NCBI RefSeq assembly: GCF_008711325.1 | Contig: NZ_VXDB01000009.1 | Coordinates: forward strand, 124,001-188,000 | Direction: 5' to 3' | Source: Roseibium sediminis | Lineage (GTDB): Bacteria; Pseudomonadota; Alphaproteobacteria; Rhizobiales; Stappiaceae | Length of the DNA stretch: 64,000 bases | Shown here: piece by piece, positions 1 to 9,237 of the stretch | Numbering within the stretch: position 1 is the first letter of the stretch | How the letters are laid out: each line of letters begins with the position of its first letter | Notes under the pieces: generated by a model | What the model saw: only the letters and a program-made list of their open reading frames with translations | What the model was told of the DNA's origin: nothing | Database searches by the model: none | Program-made: the position numbers and the translations under genes

Positions 1-247
1 ATTGTATCTGCGAACCACAGAACCGAACATTATTCTTCTCCTTGCAATGACTAGAAGCGCTGCCGGAGCGCTGTGTCATTGATGCGATGCACCTTATTTA
101 GTTGATGCTGCTAACCGATTGAAGTGCCAATGATGCATGCCAGACATGCATTTGGTGCAATGCACCAAATTGACGTTGGAGAAACCGCAAAATGCCGTTT
201 GTGACACGTCATAAATGACAGTTTTCTGCGTTTTGTGCGATGCGATA
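1..247. other. Intergenic region 3' of uvrA, no gene seen
   Basis: I see no credible coding sequence in this stretch. It holds several inverted repeats: AGCGCT arms at 56-61 and 67-72, ATGCATG/CATGCAT at 133-139 and 145-151, and a strong one at 150-159 and 161-170 (ATTTGGTGCA, one central base, TGCACCAAAT). None is followed by a clear T-tract on either strand, so none is a convincing terminator for uvrA. The 21-base palindrome could equally be a protein-binding site for a gene outside the window. Confidence 0.4.
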
Positions 248-3181
248 TCACTCCGCAGCGGTACTGGTTGCCTGTGGACGACGCTCAAGGAGCTCCTTCA
301 GGAACTGCCCGGTATAGCTCTCCGATACGTTGGCAACATCTTCCGGGCGGCCTGTTGCGACAATCGTTCCGCCGCCATCGCCCCCTTCTGGACCAAGGTC
401 AACAATCCAGTCAGCGGTCTTGATGACTTCCAGATTATGTTCAATCACCAGAACCGTATTTCCCTGATCGACCAGCTCATGCAGGACTTCCAGCAACTTG
501 GCCACATCATGGAAATGCAGGCCCGTTGTTGGCTCATCCAGAATGTAGAGTGTGCGCCCCGTAGAGCGGCGGGACAGTTCCTTGGCCAGCTTGACGCGCT
601 GCGCTTCGCCACCTGAAAGCGTCGTTGCCTGCTGACCGACCTTGATATAACCGAGGCCGACGCGGGCGAGGGTTTCCATCTTGTCGCGAACGGCAGGGAC
701 GGCGGAGAAGAACTCGGCTGCTTCTTCAACGGTCATGTCGAGCACGTCGGCAATCGACTTGCCCTTGAACAGGACTTCCAGCGTCTCGCGATTGTAGCGT
801 TTGCCCTTACAGACGTCGCAGGTCACGTAGACATCCGGCAGGAAGTGCATCTCGATCTTGATGACGCCGTCGCCCTGACAGGCTTCACAGCGGCCCCCCT
901 TGACGTTGAACGAGAAACGCCCGGGCGCATAACCGCGGGCCTTGGCTTCCGGCATGCTGGCGAACCATTCACGAATGGGCGTGAAGGCTCCGGTATAGGT
1001 GGCCGGGTTGGACCTGGGTGTTCTGCCAATTGGCGACTGGTCGATGTCGATCACCTTGTCGAGGCGTTCCAGGCCATCAATCCGGTCATGCGGGGCGGGG
1101 TTGTCCCGTGCGCCATTCAACCTGCGGGCAGCGGCCTTGAACAGGGTGTCGATCAGGAAGGTGGACTTGCCCCCGCCAGAAACACCCGTCACGCAGGTAA
1201 AGGTGCCGAGCGGAATATCGACGGACACATCCTTCAGATTGTTGCCGCGTGCTCCGACGACAGACAGCTTGTGCGTCTTCTTCGGTTTGCGACGTTCCGC
1301 AGGCTGAGGGATCATCATCGCCCCGGAAAGATACTGACCGGTCAGGGATTTCGGGTTGGCCATGATTTCAGCCGGCGTACCCCGGGCAACAATCTGGCCG
1401 CCATGGACACCGGCGCCGGGGCCGACATCAACGACATAATCTGCCGTCAGGACCGCGTCTTCGTCATGCTCCACGACAATCACCGTGTTGCCGAGATCCC
1501 GCAGGTGTTTCAGCGTGTCGAGCAGGCGCGCATTGTCGCGTTGATGCAGGCCTATGGATGGTTCGTCCAATACATAAAGCACGCCCGTCAGGCCGGACCC
1601 AATTTGGGATGCAAGGCGAATACGCTGGCTTTCGCCGCCCGACAGAGTGCCGGATCCGCGTGACAGAGTGAGATACTCAAGCCCCACATCGTTCAGGAAT
1701 TTCAGGCGCTCACGGATTTCCTTGAGAATCCGGCCTGCAATTTCCTGTTGCTTTTCGCTGAGCTTGGCTGGAAGGCTGTCAAACCACGCACCGGCCTCGC
1801 GGATGCTGAGCTGGGAGGCATGGCCGATATGACGGTCTGCAATACGAACGGCGAGTGCCTCGGGCTTCAGGCGATAACCCTGGCAGGCCGGGCAGGCGTG
1901 GTCCGACTGGAACCGCGACAATTCCTCACGAACCCAGGTGGATTCTGTCTCCCGCCAGCGGCGTTCGATATTGCCAATCACGCCTTCAAAGGTCTTTTCC
2001 GTGCGATAGCTGCGCACCCCGTCGTCATAGATAAACTCGATCTTGTCCTTGCCGGTGCCGTGAAGAATGGCGGTCTTGACCTCATCCGGCAGCTCTTTCC
2101 ACGGTGTCGACATGGAGACATCGAAATGCCGGGAGATGGCTTCCAGAGTTTGCGCATAATAGGGGGACGTCGACCCGGTTTTGGCCCAGGGTAGAACGGC
2201 GCCTTCGCGCAGGGACAGGGAGTGATCGGGCACGACAAGGTCGTCCTCGAAGGCGAGGGTTGTGCCAAGGCCATCGCAGGTCGGGCAAGCGCCGAAGGGA
2301 TTGTTGAACGAAAACAGGCGCGGCTCGATTTCCGAGATGGTGAAGCCGGAGACCGGGCAGGCAAATTTCTCGGAAAACACGAGGCGTTCCGGATTGCCCT
2401 TTTCGTCCTTCTTGTCGGCAAATTCCGCAAAGGCGATACCGTCTGCAAGCTGCAGGGCGGTTTCAAGGGAATCTGCCAATCTGCCTGCAATATCATCGCG
2501 CACGACAATACGGTCCACGACCACGTCAATGTCGTGCTTGAATTTCTTGTCGAGAGCAGGGGCGTCCGCAATTTCGTGGAACTCGCCGTCAATCTTGACG
2601 CGCTGGAAGCCCTTTTTCATCAGCTCGGCAAGTTCCTTGCGATACTCGCCCTTGCGCCCACGCACGATCGGGGCCAGCAGATACAGGCGGCTGCCGTCTT
2701 CGAGCGCCATGATGCGGTCGACCATCTGGCTGACTGTCTGGCTTTCGATCGGCAGGCCGGTTGCCGGAGAATAGGGAATGCCGACACGCGCGAACAAAAG
2801 GCGCATGTAGTCGTAGATTTCTGTCACCGTTCCAACGGTGGAGCGCGGGTTGCGGGAGGTGGTCTTCTGCTCGATGGAGATCGCAGGCGAGAGGCCGTCA
2901 ATCTGGTCCACGTCGGGCTTTTGCATCATCTCCAGGAACTGGCGGGCATAGGCGGACAGGCTTTCCACATAGCGGCGCTGCCCTTCGGCATAAATCGTGT
3001 CGAAGGCGAGAGAGGACTTGCCCGAGCCGGACAGGCCCGTCATCACGATAAGCTTGTCGCGGGGCAGGTCGAGGTCGACGCCCTTGAGATTGTGTTCCCG
3101 TGCACCGCGCACGGAAATGACACGTGTCGGATCAGCTTCCGGCTTTGCCATCGAAGCAATGTCTGACGTCTTCTGTGTCAT
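248..3181 (-). CDS. uvrA: UvrA, excinuclease ABC subunit A
   Basis: This is the damage-recognition ATPase of nucleotide excision repair. It works as a dimer with UvrB in the cytoplasm to find bulky DNA lesions. The 977-residue product has the expected family length. It shows two ABC modules: Walker [10 protein letters not shown] at residues 49-57 and a second Walker [10 protein letters not shown], in the C-terminal half. It also has two LSGGE-type signatures ([20 protein letters not shown]) and Cys-rich zinc modules (CPVSG, CPTCDG, CEACQG, CDVCKG). I place the start at 3181 because a GGAGAA ribosome-binding site lies just upstream; a longer open frame reaches 3367 but lacks such a site and has no family similarity. 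It diverges from ssb, as in many bacteria, with a LexA box between them. Confidence 0.97.
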   Translation of the reverse strand: MTQKTSDIASMAKPEADPTRVISVRGAREHNLKGVDLDLPRDKLIVMTGLSGSGKSSLAFDTIYAEGQRRYVESLSAYARQFLEMMQKPDVDQIDGLSPAISIEQKTTSRNPRSTVGTVTEIYDYMRLLFARVGIPYSPATGLPIESQTVSQMVDRIMALEDGSRLYLLAPIVRGRKGEYRKELAELMKKGFQRVKIDGEFHEIADAPALDKKFKHDIDVVVDRIVVRDDIAGRLADSLETALQLADGIAFAEFADKKDEKGNPERLVFSEKFACPVSGFTISEIEPRLFSFNNPFGACPTCDGLGTTLAFEDDLVVPDHSLSLREGAVLPWAKTGSTSPYYAQTLEAISRHFDVSMSTPWKELPDEVKTAILHGTGKDKIEFIYDDGVRSYRTEKTFEGVIGNIERRWRETESTWVREELSRFQSDHACPACQGYRLKPEALAVRIADRHIGHASQLSIREAGAWFDSLPAKLSEKQQEIAGRILKEIRERLKFLNDVGLEYLTLSRGSGTLSGGESQRIRLASQIGSGLTGVLYVLDEPSIGLHQRDNARLLDTLKHLRDLGNTVIVVEHDEDAVLTADYVVDVGPGAGVHGGQIVARGTPAEIMANPKSLTGQYLSGAMMIPQPAERRKPKKTHKLSVVGARGNNLKDVSVDIPLGTFTCVTGVSGGGKSTFLIDTLFKAAARRLNGARDNPAPHDRIDGLERLDKVIDIDQSPIGRTPRSNPATYTGAFTPIREWFASMPEAKARGYAPGRFSFNVKGGRCEACQGDGVIKIEMHFLPDVYVTCDVCKGKRYNRETLEVLFKGKSIADVLDMTVEEAAEFFSAVPAVRDKMETLARVGLGYIKVGQQATTLSGGEAQRVKLAKELSRRSTGRTLYILDEPTTGLHFHDVAKLLEVLHELVDQGNTVLVIEHNLEVIKTADWIVDLGPEGGDGGGTIVATGRPEDVANVSESYTGQFLKELLERRPQATSTAAE

Positions 3182-3350
3182 TGGGTGACTTTCTCCGCCC
3201 GTTGATAGCCTGTTCTTCAGGACCAGCTGAGGTGCCATTGCAGTTTCCGGCTGGGTCTGATGGTCGATATAGCATTGCGATCGCGAAGTGCCAGTCGCCG
3301 AATGCGACTCATCTACGCTTTTTGCCCGAAGCACGGTAAATTGACAAAAC

Positions 3351-3365
3351 GAACATAACAAGAAC
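3351..3365 (-). promoter_or_regulatory. LexA (SOS) box between uvrA and ssb
   Basis: The minus strand reads GTTC-TTGTTAT-GTTC, a perfect match to the alphaproteobacterial LexA direct repeat GTTC-N7-GTTC. It lies 170 bases upstream of the uvrA start and about 280 bases upstream of ssb. It could therefore repress either gene or both during normal growth and release them after DNA damage. Confidence 0.8.
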
Positions 3366-3645
3366 AAAGTACTGGTGTGACCATGTCACGCTTGCCGTTG
3401 GTGGGCTTGTATGTCAGATTTGGTACAAATAGGGAACATGAGTTGTTGCGTGTGGCGCGCCTTTTCTGCCTGCTTTTGGGCGGGGATTGTGGAAAAGCAG
3501 GAGGACGGTAGGAAAAGGGTCGGTCTTTCCCTGCGAAAGCGCTAGGTTCGGCGAAATTCGTTCGGGTCTACGTCTTGGCCCGGCTTTATAAATGTGCCGG
3601 ATGGAGCGCGGCAGCGTCGGTTCGGATGTAAAACGGGAGCGCAGG

Positions 3646-4224
3646 ATGGCGGGAAGCGTCAACAAAGTAATTCTAGTCGGCAACCTTGGTGCCGATCCGG
3701 AAATCCGCCGGACCCAGGACGGGCGTCCGATTGCCAATCTCAGCATTGCGACTTCCGAAAGCTGGCGTGATCGCGGGTCGGGTGAGCGTCGGGAGCGGAC
3801 CGAATGGCACCGCGTGGTGATCTTCTCGGAAGGTCTGTGCAAGGTTGCCGAGCAGTTTCTGCGCAAGGGATCGAAGGTGTATCTGGAAGGCCAGTTGCAG
3901 ACACGCAAGTGGCAGGATCAAAACGGCCAGGACCGCTACTCGACAGAAATCGTCCTTCAGGGCTTCAACTCAAACCTGACCATGCTTGACGGTCGCGGCG
4001 AAGGCGGCGGCGGTGGTGGCGGTGGCAATCTGCCCGACTATGGCGGCGGCCAATCCGGTGGTGGCTTTGGAGGCGGCAGCGGTGGCGGTGGCTATGGCGG
4101 CGGTTCACAAGGCGGCAGCTTTGGCGGTGGCTCGCAAGGGGGCGGCTTTGGCGGTGGCAGCGGCGGCTTCGGCGGTGGATCGCAGGGCGGCGGCGGCCCG
4201 ATGGACGATGAAATTCCGTTCTGA
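3646..4224 (+). CDS. ssb: Single-stranded DNA-binding protein
   Basis: SSB coats single-stranded DNA during replication, recombination and repair and recruits partner proteins through its C-terminal tip. The 192-residue product has an N-terminal OB fold ([20 protein letters not shown]..., with the EWHRVVIF motif). A long Gly/Ser/Gln-rich linker made of [11 protein letters not shown]-like units follows, and then the invariant acidic tip MDDEIPF. I place the start at the ATG at 3646 (MAGSVNKV), preceded by GGGAG; an upstream in-frame ATG at 3592 would add 18 residues with no family similarity. It diverges from uvrA and may share its SOS control. Confidence 0.97.
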   Translation: MAGSVNKVILVGNLGADPEIRRTQDGRPIANLSIATSESWRDRGSGERRERTEWHRVVIFSEGLCKVAEQFLRKGSKVYLEGQLQTRKWQDQNGQDRYSTEIVLQGFNSNLTMLDGRGEGGGGGGGGNLPDYGGGQSGGGFGGGSGGGGYGGGSQGGSFGGGSQGGGFGGGSGGFGGGSQGGGGPMDDEIPF

Positions 4225-4565
4225 TGGGCCGGAAGTGACCTCCTGAACAAGGCGGTCAGGACCTTGAATGGAAACGGTGGTCCGGCGCCAGATGCCGGAC
4301 CTGAGTATGTTGGAAGTGGTTTCGATCCGGCTGCTCAACTATAGGTGATTGTACGCAGCCGACCAGAATCGTACTATTAACCACTCGGCGAAACCATTGC
4401 CGTATGGTATCGCTGGGTAAGAACGGTTTCTGCGGGCAGGGCGCGGGGACCGGGCTGAGCCAACTTCGTGCCGATAGAATGACCGGGTACCGGACTGTTT
4501 ATGTGCCGTCTACCGAGTTGCGTCCCTCCGGTCTTCACCAGATAGAACTCGATGAGCCTGACTTG
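4225..4565. other. Intergenic region between ssb and the L,D-transpeptidase gene
   Basis: I see no gene here. The open frame runs in from 4404 but lacks family similarity before 4566. An 8-bp perfect inverted repeat (GGTCCGGC at 4279-4286, GCCGGACC at 4294-4301) sits 55 bases after the ssb stop. It has no T-run behind it, so it is a hairpin of uncertain role rather than a clear intrinsic terminator. Confidence 0.4.
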
Positions 4566-6575
4566 ATGACCGTATCCACAAATTTGCCGTTCTCCATCTC
4601 CTGCAAACCGAACCGGGCGACGGGAAGGCGTCGTGCCTCCGTTGCGGCGCTTCTGATGATGAGCGTCTTTTCCGGTGCCTTTTTGACCGGTTCCGCGACC
4701 GACGCCTCAGCGCAGAACTTTCTGCAGCGCATCTTCACGCCGAAGGAAAAGCGGCTTCAGGAGGTGCAGGCCAAGCAGGAAGCCGAACAGCGGAAGAAGG
4801 CGACGAGCTACAAGGTCGCTCCGCCCAAGATTTACACCTACAAGCCGGATGTCTGGAAAACGGTATCGCTGGCGTCGCTTGCCAAGCTGAACACGGCGGC
4901 AGTCCAGCCGACAACAGAGACGTCCGGCACTGACGGCGGCACGAGTGTAGCCACTGAAATTCCGGCGCCTGTGCTGACCGAATTCGACAAGGCACGCCCG
5001 GCTCTCAAATCGCTGTCTTTCAAGGCTCTGCCGGAAGTTGGCGAGGCACTGGAAGCCTATTATCGTGAGCATCCCGACTACATTTGGGCGACAGATGGTG
5101 AGCTGAACTCGAAGGCTCTGGCAGCCATCGAGGTGCTTGGTGCTGCAGATGAGTTTGCGCTTGATCCCAAGGACTATGTCGTCGGCATGCTCAAGCCTGC
5201 TGCGCAGGCGCAAGTCGCCAATGTCGAAGCCGTCGATGACAGTGAGATTGTCGATGCGCGTGCAGCTGCCGTTATGGCATTCGAGATGGAGCTCTCAGCT
5301 GCGGTCCTGACTTATGTGCTGGATGCCAAGCGTGGCCGTGTCGATCCCAATCGCTTGTCCGAATATCATGACCTGCCACGCCACGACGTTGATCTGGTTG
5401 CCGCTCTTCGGGCGATCCAGTCCGGTGGTGATGTCGCTGGTATTCTTGAGGGACAACATCCCCAGGACGGCAATTTCGCGAAGCTCAAGGCGCGCCTTGC
5501 GGAACTGAGGGCCGAGGACGAAGCCGAAGACCCGATCGTGATTGCGCCGGGCACGTTCCTCAAGGAAGGGCGCACCAGCCCGGAAGTGAAGAATATCGTT
5601 GCCGCGATCCGCAAGAACGGGTCTGCGGAGCTGAAGGAAAAGCACGCCGAGACCCTTGCCGCTTATGCCGGTGAAGAGGATTACAACACCGCAATCTCGG
5701 CAATGGTTCGTTCCTATCAGAAGGAGCACGGACTGGCGCCGGACGGCATCGTTGGCAAGAACACGATCCGCGCCCTTGTCGGCGAAACGAACGCGGCCAA
5801 GATCGCGAAACTTGAATTGGCTATGGAGCGTCGTCGCTGGTTGCCGGAGGATCTCGGCGAGCGGCGTGTCTTCATCAACCAGCCGGCGTTCATGGCGACC
5901 TACTATGAAGGGCAGTCTGAACCGCTTTCCATGCGGGTGGTGGTTGGCAAGAAGTCCAACCAGACAAACTTCTTTTATGACAATATCGAGATCGTTGAGT
6001 ACAACCCGTATTGGGGTGTGCCTTACTCGATCATCGTCAATGAAATGATCCCGAAACTGGCGCGTGATCCCAGCTATCTGGATCGCTCCGGTTATGAGGT
6101 CAGCACGGCTTCCGGCAAGCGCGTCTCTTCTTCCTCGGTGAACTGGTACGCGGTTGCCTCCAAGCAGCAGAGTGTGAATGTGCGCCAGCGTCCGGGCAGT
6201 GCGAACGCGCTTGGAGAGGTCAAGATCCTCTTCCCCAACAAGCACCATATCTACATGCACGACACCCCGGCAAAGAGCCTGTTCAACAAGGACAGCCGCG
6301 CCTTCAGCCATGGCTGCGTGCGCCTGCATGATCCGAAGGCAATGGCCGCTGCGGTTCTTGGAAAGTCCAAGGACTATGTGTCGGGTCAGATCGCCAGGGG
6401 CAAGAACCAGCAGGAGCGCGTTCAGGGCAATCTCCCTGTCTACGTGTCCTACTTCACCGCCTGGCCGAGCGATGCTGGCGAGATCGAGTTCTTTGATGAT
6501 GTCTATGATCGTGACCGGCACCTGCTGAAGGCGCTGGAAATGACCGATGAAAGCCGGGCTGCAGCACGCAGCTGA
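4566..6575 (+). CDS. Exported L,D-transpeptidase (YcbB/LdtD-like)
   Basis: This is probably a periplasmic peptidoglycan L,D-transpeptidase that forms 3-3 cross-links between meso-diaminopimelate residues. The 669-residue protein starts with a signal peptide (Arg-rich GRRRASVAALLMM..., cleavage likely after ASA of TDASAQN). An N-terminal scaffold segment follows, then a PG_binding_1 repeat (YNTAISAMVRSYQKEHGLAPDG...GKNTIRAL). The C-terminal YkuD domain carries the catalytic SHGCVRLH motif, with His582 and Cys584. I chose the ATG at 4566 because it gives a plausible signal peptide; an upstream frame to 4404 adds nothing recognisable. It stands alone and ends in a strong terminator. Confidence 0.9.
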   Translation: MTVSTNLPFSISCKPNRATGRRRASVAALLMMSVFSGAFLTGSATDASAQNFLQRIFTPKEKRLQEVQAKQEAEQRKKATSYKVAPPKIYTYKPDVWKTVSLASLAKLNTAAVQPTTETSGTDGGTSVATEIPAPVLTEFDKARPALKSLSFKALPEVGEALEAYYREHPDYIWATDGELNSKALAAIEVLGAADEFALDPKDYVVGMLKPAAQAQVANVEAVDDSEIVDARAAAVMAFEMELSAAVLTYVLDAKRGRVDPNRLSEYHDLPRHDVDLVAALRAIQSGGDVAGILEGQHPQDGNFAKLKARLAELRAEDEAEDPIVIAPGTFLKEGRTSPEVKNIVAAIRKNGSAELKEKHAETLAAYAGEEDYNTAISAMVRSYQKEHGLAPDGIVGKNTIRALVGETNAAKIAKLELAMERRRWLPEDLGERRVFINQPAFMATYYEGQSEPLSMRVVVGKKSNQTNFFYDNIEIVEYNPYWGVPYSIIVNEMIPKLARDPSYLDRSGYEVSTASGKRVSSSSVNWYAVASKQQSVNVRQRPGSANALGEVKILFPNKHHIYMHDTPAKSLFNKDSRAFSHGCVRLHDPKAMAAAVLGKSKDYVSGQIARGKNQQERVQGNLPVYVSYFTAWPSDAGEIEFFDDVYDRDRHLLKALEMTDESRAAARS

Positions 6576-6601
6576 CCATCGGCATTTGCCAAATTAAATC
6601 A

Positions 6602-6633
6602 GGCGCTGTGGGGCAATCCACAGCGCCTTTTTT
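6602..6633 (+). terminator. Rho-independent terminator after the L,D-transpeptidase gene
   Basis: A perfect 10-bp stem (GGCGCTGTGG at 6602-6611, CCACAGCGCC at 6618-6627) with a 6-base loop is followed directly by TTTTTTC. It lies 26 bases after the stop of the plus-strand gene and between convergent genes. On the minus strand it could also help end znuA transcripts, although the T-run is only on the plus side. Confidence 0.9.
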
Positions 6634-6673
6634 CTTGGTTTTGCCAACTCGGCCCCACTCAGCTCGACCTCTG

Positions 6674-7708
6674 TCAGCTTGGAGAGGCGAGGCAACCAGT
6701 CAGGTTCTTGGCGAGATTGGCAATCAGCTGCGGGTAGAGGTCCGGTCCGTTGGCAAGGCCTGCTCCCAGTGGATCGAGTGTGGCTGTCTTTGTGCCTGTG
6801 CCCTCGATGACCGTTGCGACGATCTTCGGTTCAAACTGCGGTTCGGAAAAGACGCAGCGAGCGCCCGATTCTGCAATCTTCGTCCGGATTTCCATCACAC
6901 GTTCAGCACTTGGAGCGGTTTCCGGCGAGAGGGTAATGGCGCCGGTTGCTTCAACTCCATAGCGGTGTTCGAAATGATGGTAGGCATCGTGGAAGACGAT
7001 GAAGCCGGGATTTTCGAAGTTGCTCAGCGATGCCTCGATTCCGCCCGACAAGGTGTCGATCACGCCCTCCATGGCTTCAGCGTTCTTGTCGTAAAGAGCT
7101 GCATTTTCAGGGTCAGCAGCACCGAGAGCTGCGCTGATTGCAGCCAGCATCGCCTTGCCGTTTTCCGGGTTCAGCCAGATATGCGGGTCCTGCGCACCAT
7201 GGGCGTGTTCGTCATGGTCTTTGTGTTCATGCTCATGCTCATGCTCTTGTTCCTTATGGGCATGCTCATCATGGTCCTTTTCGCCGTGAGCATGGTCATC
7301 GTGCCCATGTTCATGCTTGTCGCCGTCATCGTGCTCATGGGCCTCAAAGGTTGTCCCTTGGCGGAATGGCAGATGCGATATGCCGTCTGCGTCCATGAGG
7401 GTGATGACCTTGGCATTGGATGCAAGAGTGTCTATCGGCTTCTTGAGGGACGGGGCGAGCTCCTCGCCGATCCAGAAGACGATGTCCGCGTCCTGCAGGG
7501 CGCCTGCCTGTGACGGTTTGAGAGCATAGCCATGCGGCGAGTTGGCACCGTCGATCAGCAGGGTCGGCTCACCGACGCCCTGCATGACGGCAGTCACAAG
7601 GGAATGGACCGGCTTGATTGACGTCACAACCTTCGGCGCATCGGCAAAGGCCGCTGAAGGAAGCGTTGCCGCAAGGCAGGTGAGGGCCAGAGCGGTGGTG
7701 GATTTCAT
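6674..7708 (-). CDS. znuA: ZnuA, zinc ABC transporter substrate-binding protein
   Basis: ZnuA binds zinc in the periplasm and delivers it to the ZnuBC permease/ATPase. The 344-residue product has a signal peptide (LPSAAFADA), metal-ligand regions typical of cluster A-I proteins (SPHGYALKPS, QDPHIWLNP, FHDAYHHFEHRYG) and a very His/Asp/Glu-rich loop at residues 124-170. Such loops are known in ZnuA as zinc-collecting segments. I chose the start at 7708 because the signal peptide begins there. No znuB, znuC or zur is next to it: the gene sits alone between a convergent transpeptidase gene and divergent paaX. An inverted-repeat region upstream may be its Zur operator. Confidence 0.93.
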   Translation of the reverse strand: MKSTTALALTCLAATLPSAAFADAPKVVTSIKPVHSLVTAVMQGVGEPTLLIDGANSPHGYALKPSQAGALQDADIVFWIGEELAPSLKKPIDTLASNAKVITLMDADGISHLPFRQGTTFEAHEHDDGDKHEHGHDDHAHGEKDHDEHAHKEQEHEHEHEHKDHDEHAHGAQDPHIWLNPENGKAMLAAISAALGAADPENAALYDKNAEAMEGVIDTLSGGIEASLSNFENPGFIVFHDAYHHFEHRYGVEATGAITLSPETAPSAERVMEIRTKIAESGARCVFSEPQFEPKIVATVIEGTGTKTATLDPLGAGLANGPDLYPQLIANLAKNLTGCLASPS

Positions 7709-7775
7709 CAGCAATGATTTGGAAGAACGGGGCGACACAGGCAAGAAAGCGGGCACGGCAAACTCCGAGGCGTGT

Positions 7776-7804
7776 AATGTTGTTACGTGTAACTGTATAA
7801 CATT
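7776..7804. promoter_or_regulatory. Candidate Zur operator upstream of znuA
   Basis: About 70 bases upstream of the znuA start, AATGTT (7776-7781) is mirrored by AACATT (7799-7804), enclosing a second inverted repeat GTTAC-GT-GTAAC. Alphaproteobacterial Zur sites are AT-rich palindromes containing ATGTTATA/TATAACAT-like halves, and TATAACATT is present here. The assignment rests on position and resemblance only. Confidence 0.45.
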
Positions 7805-7980
7805 TAATTTCCGCGCATCAAGCCGGTTCCTGATGCAATATGTGTGAAACTTGGCCACAGGTGGGGATGGAGGAGTTGCGTTTGAACTGTGAGAGAAATT
7901 GTTGTGGTTGAAGTTGGGAAGCTGGCGAGGATAGAAAGGGCCACCTGCGGACCTCATTTGAAATAGGGCTTGCGCTGCAC

Positions 7981-8844
7981 GTGAACAAACAATTCGATCC
8001 GTCTTCCATTATTGGCGAAACGCCCCCAAAGGCCGCCAGCTTCATCGTCACGATTTATGGCGATGCGGTGGAGCCAAGGGGCGGTGTCCTTGGAATGGCA
8101 AATCTGATCGAAGTGTGCGCGCGGTTTCAAATCAGCGAATCCCTGGTTCGAACCGCTGTCTCACGGCTTGTCAGTGCTGGTCAGTTGGTCGGGGAGCGAG
8201 AAGGACGCCGCAGCTATTACCGCCTGACGGATGCCGCCCGGCGCGAGTACACGGCTGCATCCCGCATCCTGTTCGCCGAAGAGCCGGAAGCGACAAGCTT
8301 TCGGTTTGTCTTTTCGGTCAGTGAAGAGAGCGAGAGCCTTCTGCGTGAAAGCGGGTACACGCCATTCGGGCAGGGGGGCTGGATCGGGCCCGACAGAGGG
8401 GCAGTGGTCTCGGATGGTATCGTTTTTGTTGCCAGTCACGAGGTCGGCTCTGGAGCGGAGAGTTCGCCAGCGTTTTTTGGCGATCTTTGGGATTTGCCGT
8501 ACTACGCCGAGCAATATGAGGCGTTCGAGCGCCGGTTTCTTCCCTTGGCGGAGCACCTAGCGGCAGAGCGGCTCTTGGATGGGGCCGACGCGCTAAGTCT
8601 TCGCTTTTCACTCGTTCACGCCTATCGTGCGATTCTCCTGAGAGACCCGCGCCTTCCATCCTCCGTTTTGCCGGAGAATTGGCCTGGAACCAGAGCGCGC
8701 CGACTGTTTGCAAGGCTTTACATCAGCCTCTCGGATGTCGCCGATGCCTATGTAGGGCGCGTTTTTCAGGACGCGTTCGGGCTGTTGCCTGCAGAAAGTG
8801 ACGCGGTTCACAATCGCCTGAACCGGTTGCGGCAGCATCTGTGA
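7981..8844 (+). CDS. paaX: PaaX, phenylacetate-degradation repressor
   Basis: PaaX is a transcriptional repressor of paa genes that is released by phenylacetyl-CoA. The 287-residue product has the N-terminal winged helix (FQISESLVRTAVSRLVSAGQ, with GEREGRRSYYRLTD as the wing) followed by the PaaX-specific middle and C-terminal domains. The start codon is a GTG at 7981. It stands upstream of the paaABCDE operon on the same strand but is separated from it by about 390 bases that hold a hairpin and probable promoter elements, so it is likely transcribed separately. A second repressor of another family (paaR) is encoded in the same locus. Confidence 0.9.
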   Translation: MNKQFDPSSIIGETPPKAASFIVTIYGDAVEPRGGVLGMANLIEVCARFQISESLVRTAVSRLVSAGQLVGEREGRRSYYRLTDAARREYTAASRILFAEEPEATSFRFVFSVSEESESLLRESGYTPFGQGGWIGPDRGAVVSDGIVFVASHEVGSGAESSPAFFGDLWDLPYYAEQYEAFERRFLPLAEHLAAERLLDGADALSLRFSLVHAYRAILLRDPRLPSSVLPENWPGTRARRLFARLYISLSDVADAYVGRVFQDAFGLLPAESDAVHNRLNRLRQHL

Positions 8845-8896
8845 AGGCTTGAAAAGCTCAATCCGACAAAGGTTTGGACCCTTTATTGTATCTTGA

Positions 8897-8914
8897 GGGG
8901 TGAGCGGGCACCCC
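8897..8914 (+). terminator. Hairpin after paaX
   Basis: GGGGTG at 8897-8902 pairs perfectly with CACCCC at 8909-8914 around a 6-base loop, 50 bases after the paaX stop. No T-tract follows, so it may act as a weak or Rho-assisted terminator or as a 3'-end stabiliser. Confidence 0.35.
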
Positions 8915-8980
8915 GCCAGACGCCTGAATTCTGCCGTTTTGGTTGAAAGCATCACGAAAACGTCGTTAATTTGTCTTTTC

Positions 8981-9019
8981 TTGTGATGTGTTGTGATGTA
9001 TAAAGTGACCAATCGGTCA
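8981..9019. promoter_or_regulatory. Control region of paaA: tandem repeat and PaaR-like box
   Basis: Two tandem near-identical 10-mers (TTGTGATGTG, TTGTGATGTA) lie at 8981-9000. They are followed by the palindrome TGACC-AATC-GGTCA at 9006-9019. The palindrome and its flanks match the site at 19502-19513 upstream of paaG (shared pattern GACC-N-A-N-CGGTCAG), so both are probably bound by the TetR-type PaaR encoded at 16179-16778. The tandem repeat is a possible PaaX or activator site, but I cannot match it to a consensus. Confidence 0.6.
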
Positions 9020-9082
9020 GCGAATGATCGAGATGCTCGCCCTCTTAGCGGGGCTACCGAACGTCATCAGGGCGCTGTGGGA

Positions 9083-9195
9083 CCTTGCAGACCTATCTCA
9101 CTTGCAAGGTGCGTCCGTGTTCGGAGCGTGCGAAAGCACGGAGCGTTTCTCATTCGCGACCGAAAGGTTTTTGATCTCGGGCGCACCTGTGGTGC
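9083..9195 (+). promoter_or_regulatory. Structured 5' leader of paaA
   Basis: Between the PaaR-like box and the paaA start lie about 200 non-coding bases with three perfect stems. They are CCTTGCA/TGCAAGG (9083-9089 and 9103-9109), CGTGC-GAAA-GCACG (9127-9140, a GNRA tetraloop hairpin) and GCACC-TGT-GGTGC (9183-9195). A promoter near 8990 would place all of them in the transcript. This is compatible with post-transcriptional control of paaA, but I recognise no known riboswitch class. Confidence 0.4.
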
Positions 9196-9237
9196 ACTTG
9201 GGGCGATTGAGGGCCGGACGGCTGAGGAGGATCGCGA

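Noticed and set aside
3182-3367. N-terminal extension of UvrA
   Set aside because: The frame is open but lacks family similarity, and a clear GGAGAA site supports the start at 3181. The extension would also cover the LexA box.
4279-4301. Hairpin after ssb as an intrinsic terminator
   Set aside because: The stem is perfect but no T-tract follows on either strand, so I did not call it a terminator.
6608-7513. Long plus-strand reading frame opposite znuA
   Set aside because: It is antisense to the clear ZnuA frame; its composition reflects the His-rich codons read on the other strand, with no recognisable domain.
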